Of a stretch of 52,952 nucleotides of DNA, positions 50,747 through 52,952 are shown in pieces. Source of the stretch: Pseudomonas sp. BN102. Lineage in GTDB: Bacteria > Pseudomonadota > Gammaproteobacteria > Pseudomonadales > Pseudomonadaceae. The notes below the pieces were generated by a model, which saw only the letters and a list, made by a program, of their open reading frames with translations, was not told the DNA's origin and ran no database searches. The DNA lies in the NCBI RefSeq assembly GCF_029871245.1, contig NZ_SSON01000046.1, positions 1 through 52,952 of the forward strand, read 5' to 3'. Within the stretch, counting starts at the first letter, position 1; each line of letters begins with the position of its first letter. Made by a program: the position numbers and the translations under genes.

Positions 50747-51751
50747 ATGAGCATCAAAGTCGGTATCAACGGTTTCGGTCGTATCGGTCGCCTGGCGCTG
50801 CGCGCGGCGTGGGACTGGCCGGAGCTGGAGTTCGTCCGCATCAATGACGTCGCGGGCGACGCTGCCACCCACGCCCACCTGCTGAACTTCGACTCGGTGC
50901 ATGGCCGCTGGCAGCACGAGGCCCGTGCCGAGGGCGACTGCGTGGTGATCGGCGGCAAGCGCATCCAGGTCACCGCCAACAAGGCCATCGCGGACACCGA
51001 CTGGTCGGGCTGCGACCTGGTGATCGAGGCCAGCGGCAGGATGAAGACGGTCGCCGTGCTGCAGGCCTACCTGGACCAGGGCGTGAAGCGCGTGGTGGTC
51101 AGCGCGCCGGTCAAGGAGCAGGGCGCGCTGAACATCGTCATGGGCGTCAACCAGCAGCTGTTCGACCCGGCGCAGCATCGCATCGTCACCGCTGCGTCCT
51201 GCACCACCAACTGCCTGGCGCCGGTGGTCAAGGTGATCCACGAGAACCTGGGTATCCGCCATGGTTCGATCACCACCATTCATGACCTGACCAACACCCA
51301 GAGCATCCTCGACCAGCCGCACAAGGATCTGCGCCGCGCCCGTGCCTCGGGCATGAGCCTGATCCCCACCACCACCGGCTCGGCCACCGCCATCGCGGAA
51401 ATCTTCCCCGAGCTGCGCGGACGGCTGAATGGCCATGCGGTGCGGGTGCCGCTGGCCAACGCCTCCTTGACCGACTGCGTGTTCGAAGTGGAGCGCACGA
51501 CCACGGCTGACGAGGTCAATGCACTGCTCAAGGCGGCTGCCGAGAACGAACTGAAGGGCATCCTCGGTTATGAGGAGCGCCCGCTGGTGTCCATCGACTA
51601 CCGCACCGATCCGCGCTCCTCGATCATCGATGCGCTGTCGACCCTGGTGGTCAACGGCACCCAGGTGAAGCTCTACGCCTGGTACGACAACGAGTGGGGC
51701 TACGCCAACCGCACCGTCGAGCTGGCGCGGCTGGTCGGCCTGGCGGGCTGA
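50747..51751 (+). CDS. Glyceraldehyde-3-phosphate dehydrogenase, arsenic-associated
   Basis: A 334-residue GAPDH with the NAD motif INGFGRIGR, catalytic Cys152 in AASCTTNC, the [11 protein letters not shown] segment with the active-site His and the C-terminal [11 protein letters not shown]. In arsenic clusters this enzyme converts glyceraldehyde 3-phosphate plus arsenate to 1-arseno-3-phosphoglycerate, which ArsJ exports. Start at 50747 follows AGAGAA. It precedes arsJ by 18 bp. It is probably not the housekeeping Gap. Confidence 0.93.
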   Translation: MSIKVGINGFGRIGRLALRAAWDWPELEFVRINDVAGDAATHAHLLNFDSVHGRWQHEARAEGDCVVIGGKRIQVTANKAIADTDWSGCDLVIEASGRMKTVAVLQAYLDQGVKRVVVSAPVKEQGALNIVMGVNQQLFDPAQHRIVTAASCTTNCLAPVVKVIHENLGIRHGSITTIHDLTNTQSILDQPHKDLRRARASGMSLIPTTTGSATAIAEIFPELRGRLNGHAVRVPLANASLTDCVFEVERTTTADEVNALLKAAAENELKGILGYEERPLVSIDYRTDPRSSIIDALSTLVVNGTQVKLYAWYDNEWGYANRTVELARLVGLAG

Positions 51752-51769
51752 CAGGGACGCGCCGCGATC

Positions 51770-52952
51770 ATGAACGCGTTGTCAGCCCTCTCCCCGTCAG
51801 TGCGCCAGTACCTGCTGGTGACCAGCAACTACTGGGCCTTCACCCTCACCGACGGCGCCTTGCGCATGCTGGTGGTACTGCACTTCCACAGCCTGGGCTA
51901 CACGCCGCTGCAGATCGCCGCGCTGTTCCTGTTCTACGAATTCTTCGGCGTCATCACCAACCTGGTGGGCGGTTACCTGGGTGCGCGCCTGGGCCTCAAC
52001 CGCACCATGAACATCGGCCTCGGCCTGCAGGTCGCCGCGCTGCTGATGCTCGCGGTGCCGGCGGCCTGGTTGACCATCCCCTGGGTGATGGGCGCCCAGG
52101 CGCTGTCGGGCATCGCCAAGGACCTCAACAAGATGAGCGCCAAGAGCTCGATCAAGCTCCTGGTGCCCGACAGCCAGCAGGGCACCCTGTACCAGTGGGT
52201 GGCCATCCTCACCGGGTCGAAGAACGCGCTCAAGGGCGTGGGCTTCTTCCTCGGCGGCGCCTTGCTCGCCTCGCTGGGGTTCACCGGGGCGGTACTCGCC
52301 ATGGCGGCGGTGCTGGCGCTGATCTGGCTCGGCAGCCTGGCGCTGCTGAAGAAGGACCTGGGCAAGGCCAAGGCCAAGCCGAAGTTCCGCGACATCCTCT
52401 CCAAGAGCCGGGCGATCAACATCCTTTCGGCGGCGCGGTTGTTCCTCTTCGGCGCCCGCGACGTCTGGTTCGTGGTGGCGCTGCCGGTCTACCTGAGCAC
52501 GGTGTTCGGCTGGGACTTCTGGCTGGTGGGCGGCTTTCTCGCGGCCTGGGTCATCGGCTACGGCATCGTCCAGTCCGTCGCGCCCGCCATCACCGGCAAG
52601 CGCAGCGGACGCCTGCCGGATGGCCGCGCCGCCTTCTTCTGGGCCGGCCTGCTGGCGCTGCTGCCGGCGGCCATCGCCCTCGGCCTCTGGGCGGGGTGGC
52701 CGGCTCAGCGGGTGCTGGTGGGCGGGCTGACGCTGTTCGGCGTGCTGTTCGCGGTGAACTCCTCCCTGCACAGCTACCTGATCGTCTCCTATGCCAAGGA
52801 GGACGGGGTGTCGCTGGACGTGGGCTTCTACTACATGTCCAACGCCCTCGGCCGTTTGCTCGGCACGCTGCTGTCCGGCTGGATCTTCCAGGTCCATGGG
52901 CTGGAGGCCTGTCTGTGGGTGTCGACGGCATTGGTATCGCTGGCCGCCTTCA
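51770..52952 (+). CDS. arsJ: ArsJ, MFS organoarsenical exporter, cut by window end
   Basis: The frame of 394 codons runs past the right edge. It is a major-facilitator protein beginning SVRQYLLVTSNYWAFTLTDGALRMLVVLHFHSLGYTPLQIA with the signature LSGIAKDLNKMSAKSSIKLL and GARDVWFVVALPVYL typical of ArsJ. It exports 1-arseno-3-phosphoglycerate made by the adjacent GAPDH; outside the cell this breaks down to arsenate. The product is nearly complete, as ArsJ has about 410 residues. Confidence 0.93.
   Translation, partial: MNALSALSPSVRQYLLVTSNYWAFTLTDGALRMLVVLHFHSLGYTPLQIAALFLFYEFFGVITNLVGGYLGARLGLNRTMNIGLGLQVAALLMLAVPAAWLTIPWVMGAQALSGIAKDLNKMSAKSSIKLLVPDSQQGTLYQWVAILTGSKNALKGVGFFLGGALLASLGFTGAVLAMAAVLALIWLGSLALLKKDLGKAKAKPKFRDILSKSRAINILSAARLFLFGARDVWFVVALPVYLSTVFGWDFWLVGGFLAAWVIGYGIVQSVAPAITGKRSGRLPDGRAAFFWAGLLALLPAAIALGLWAGWPAQRVLVGGLTLFGVLFAVNSSLHSYLIVSYAKEDGVSLDVGFYYMSNALGRLLGTLLSGWIFQVHGLEACLWVSTALVSLAAF

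Noticed and set aside
1-52952. CRISPR array, prophage structural genes, IS transposase
   Set aside because: No regularly spaced direct repeats, no capsid/tail genes and no transposase were seen; the only recombinase is the integrase at 42333-43340.

Overview
The window looks like chromosome from a high-GC gammaproteobacterium of the genus Pseudomonas in the broad sense, probably in the P. aeruginosa/P. resinovorans neighbourhood. This rests on gene content and order (kdpFABCDE, a ydcSTUVW-type putrescine operon, an Anbu operon, a FadA/FadB pair) and on Pseudomonas-style extragenic palindromes (REPINs). No 16S or marker gene is present, so the species assignment is an inference.

Layout, left half. 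A truncated GNAT acetyltransferase gene (minus) is followed by the high-affinity potassium system kdpF-A-B-C with its sensor kinase kdpD and regulator kdpE; a 97-bp REPIN separates kdpD from kdpE. Next come a serine-dependent glutaminase (glsB), a patatin-like phospholipase (minus) and a small lipoprotein. An AraC-type regulator is divergent from a flavin monooxygenase / HSL-type hydrolase / short-chain dehydrogenase operon, an order that matches the mycobacterial virS-mymA-lipR locus. An RraB-domain protein and a class I amidotransferase lead into a minus-strand ydcS-T-U-V-patD operon for putrescine uptake and gamma-aminobutyraldehyde oxidation, then an AhpC-type peroxiredoxin.

Centre. From 24.8 to 28.8 kb lies a four-gene operon: circularly permuted ATP-grasp ligase, alpha-E protein, transglutaminase-like peptidase and Anbu, the ancestral proteasome-like peptidase. 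A consensus sigma-54 promoter and an NtrC-like half-degenerate palindrome lie just upstream. I regard this as the most interesting system in the window. An imperfect 150-bp duplication follows it and copies the last codons of anbu. Then come a cytochrome c/rhodanese pair, an AEC transporter, a candidate small RNA and a 31-residue peptide, a thiolase and FadB-type multifunctional enzyme, a glutaredoxin, two small membrane or secreted proteins, a second amidotransferase, a CorA-type transporter, an alpha/beta hydrolase and a crotonase.

Right end. A tRNA-Ser(GGA) marks the start of what looks like an arsenic island: PIN-domain protein, a low-GC secreted protein, a tyrosine recombinase, arsenite oxidase aioBA, a small periplasmic protein, then arsC-arsR-arsC-acr3-arsH, a CX5R phosphatase, gapdh and arsJ (cut by the window end). 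The island therefore combines arsenite oxidation, arsenate reduction with arsenite export, organoarsenical oxidation (ArsH) and the GAPDH/ArsJ route that exports arsenate as 1-arseno-3-phosphoglycerate. The aioXSR regulators usually found beside aioBA are not in the window.
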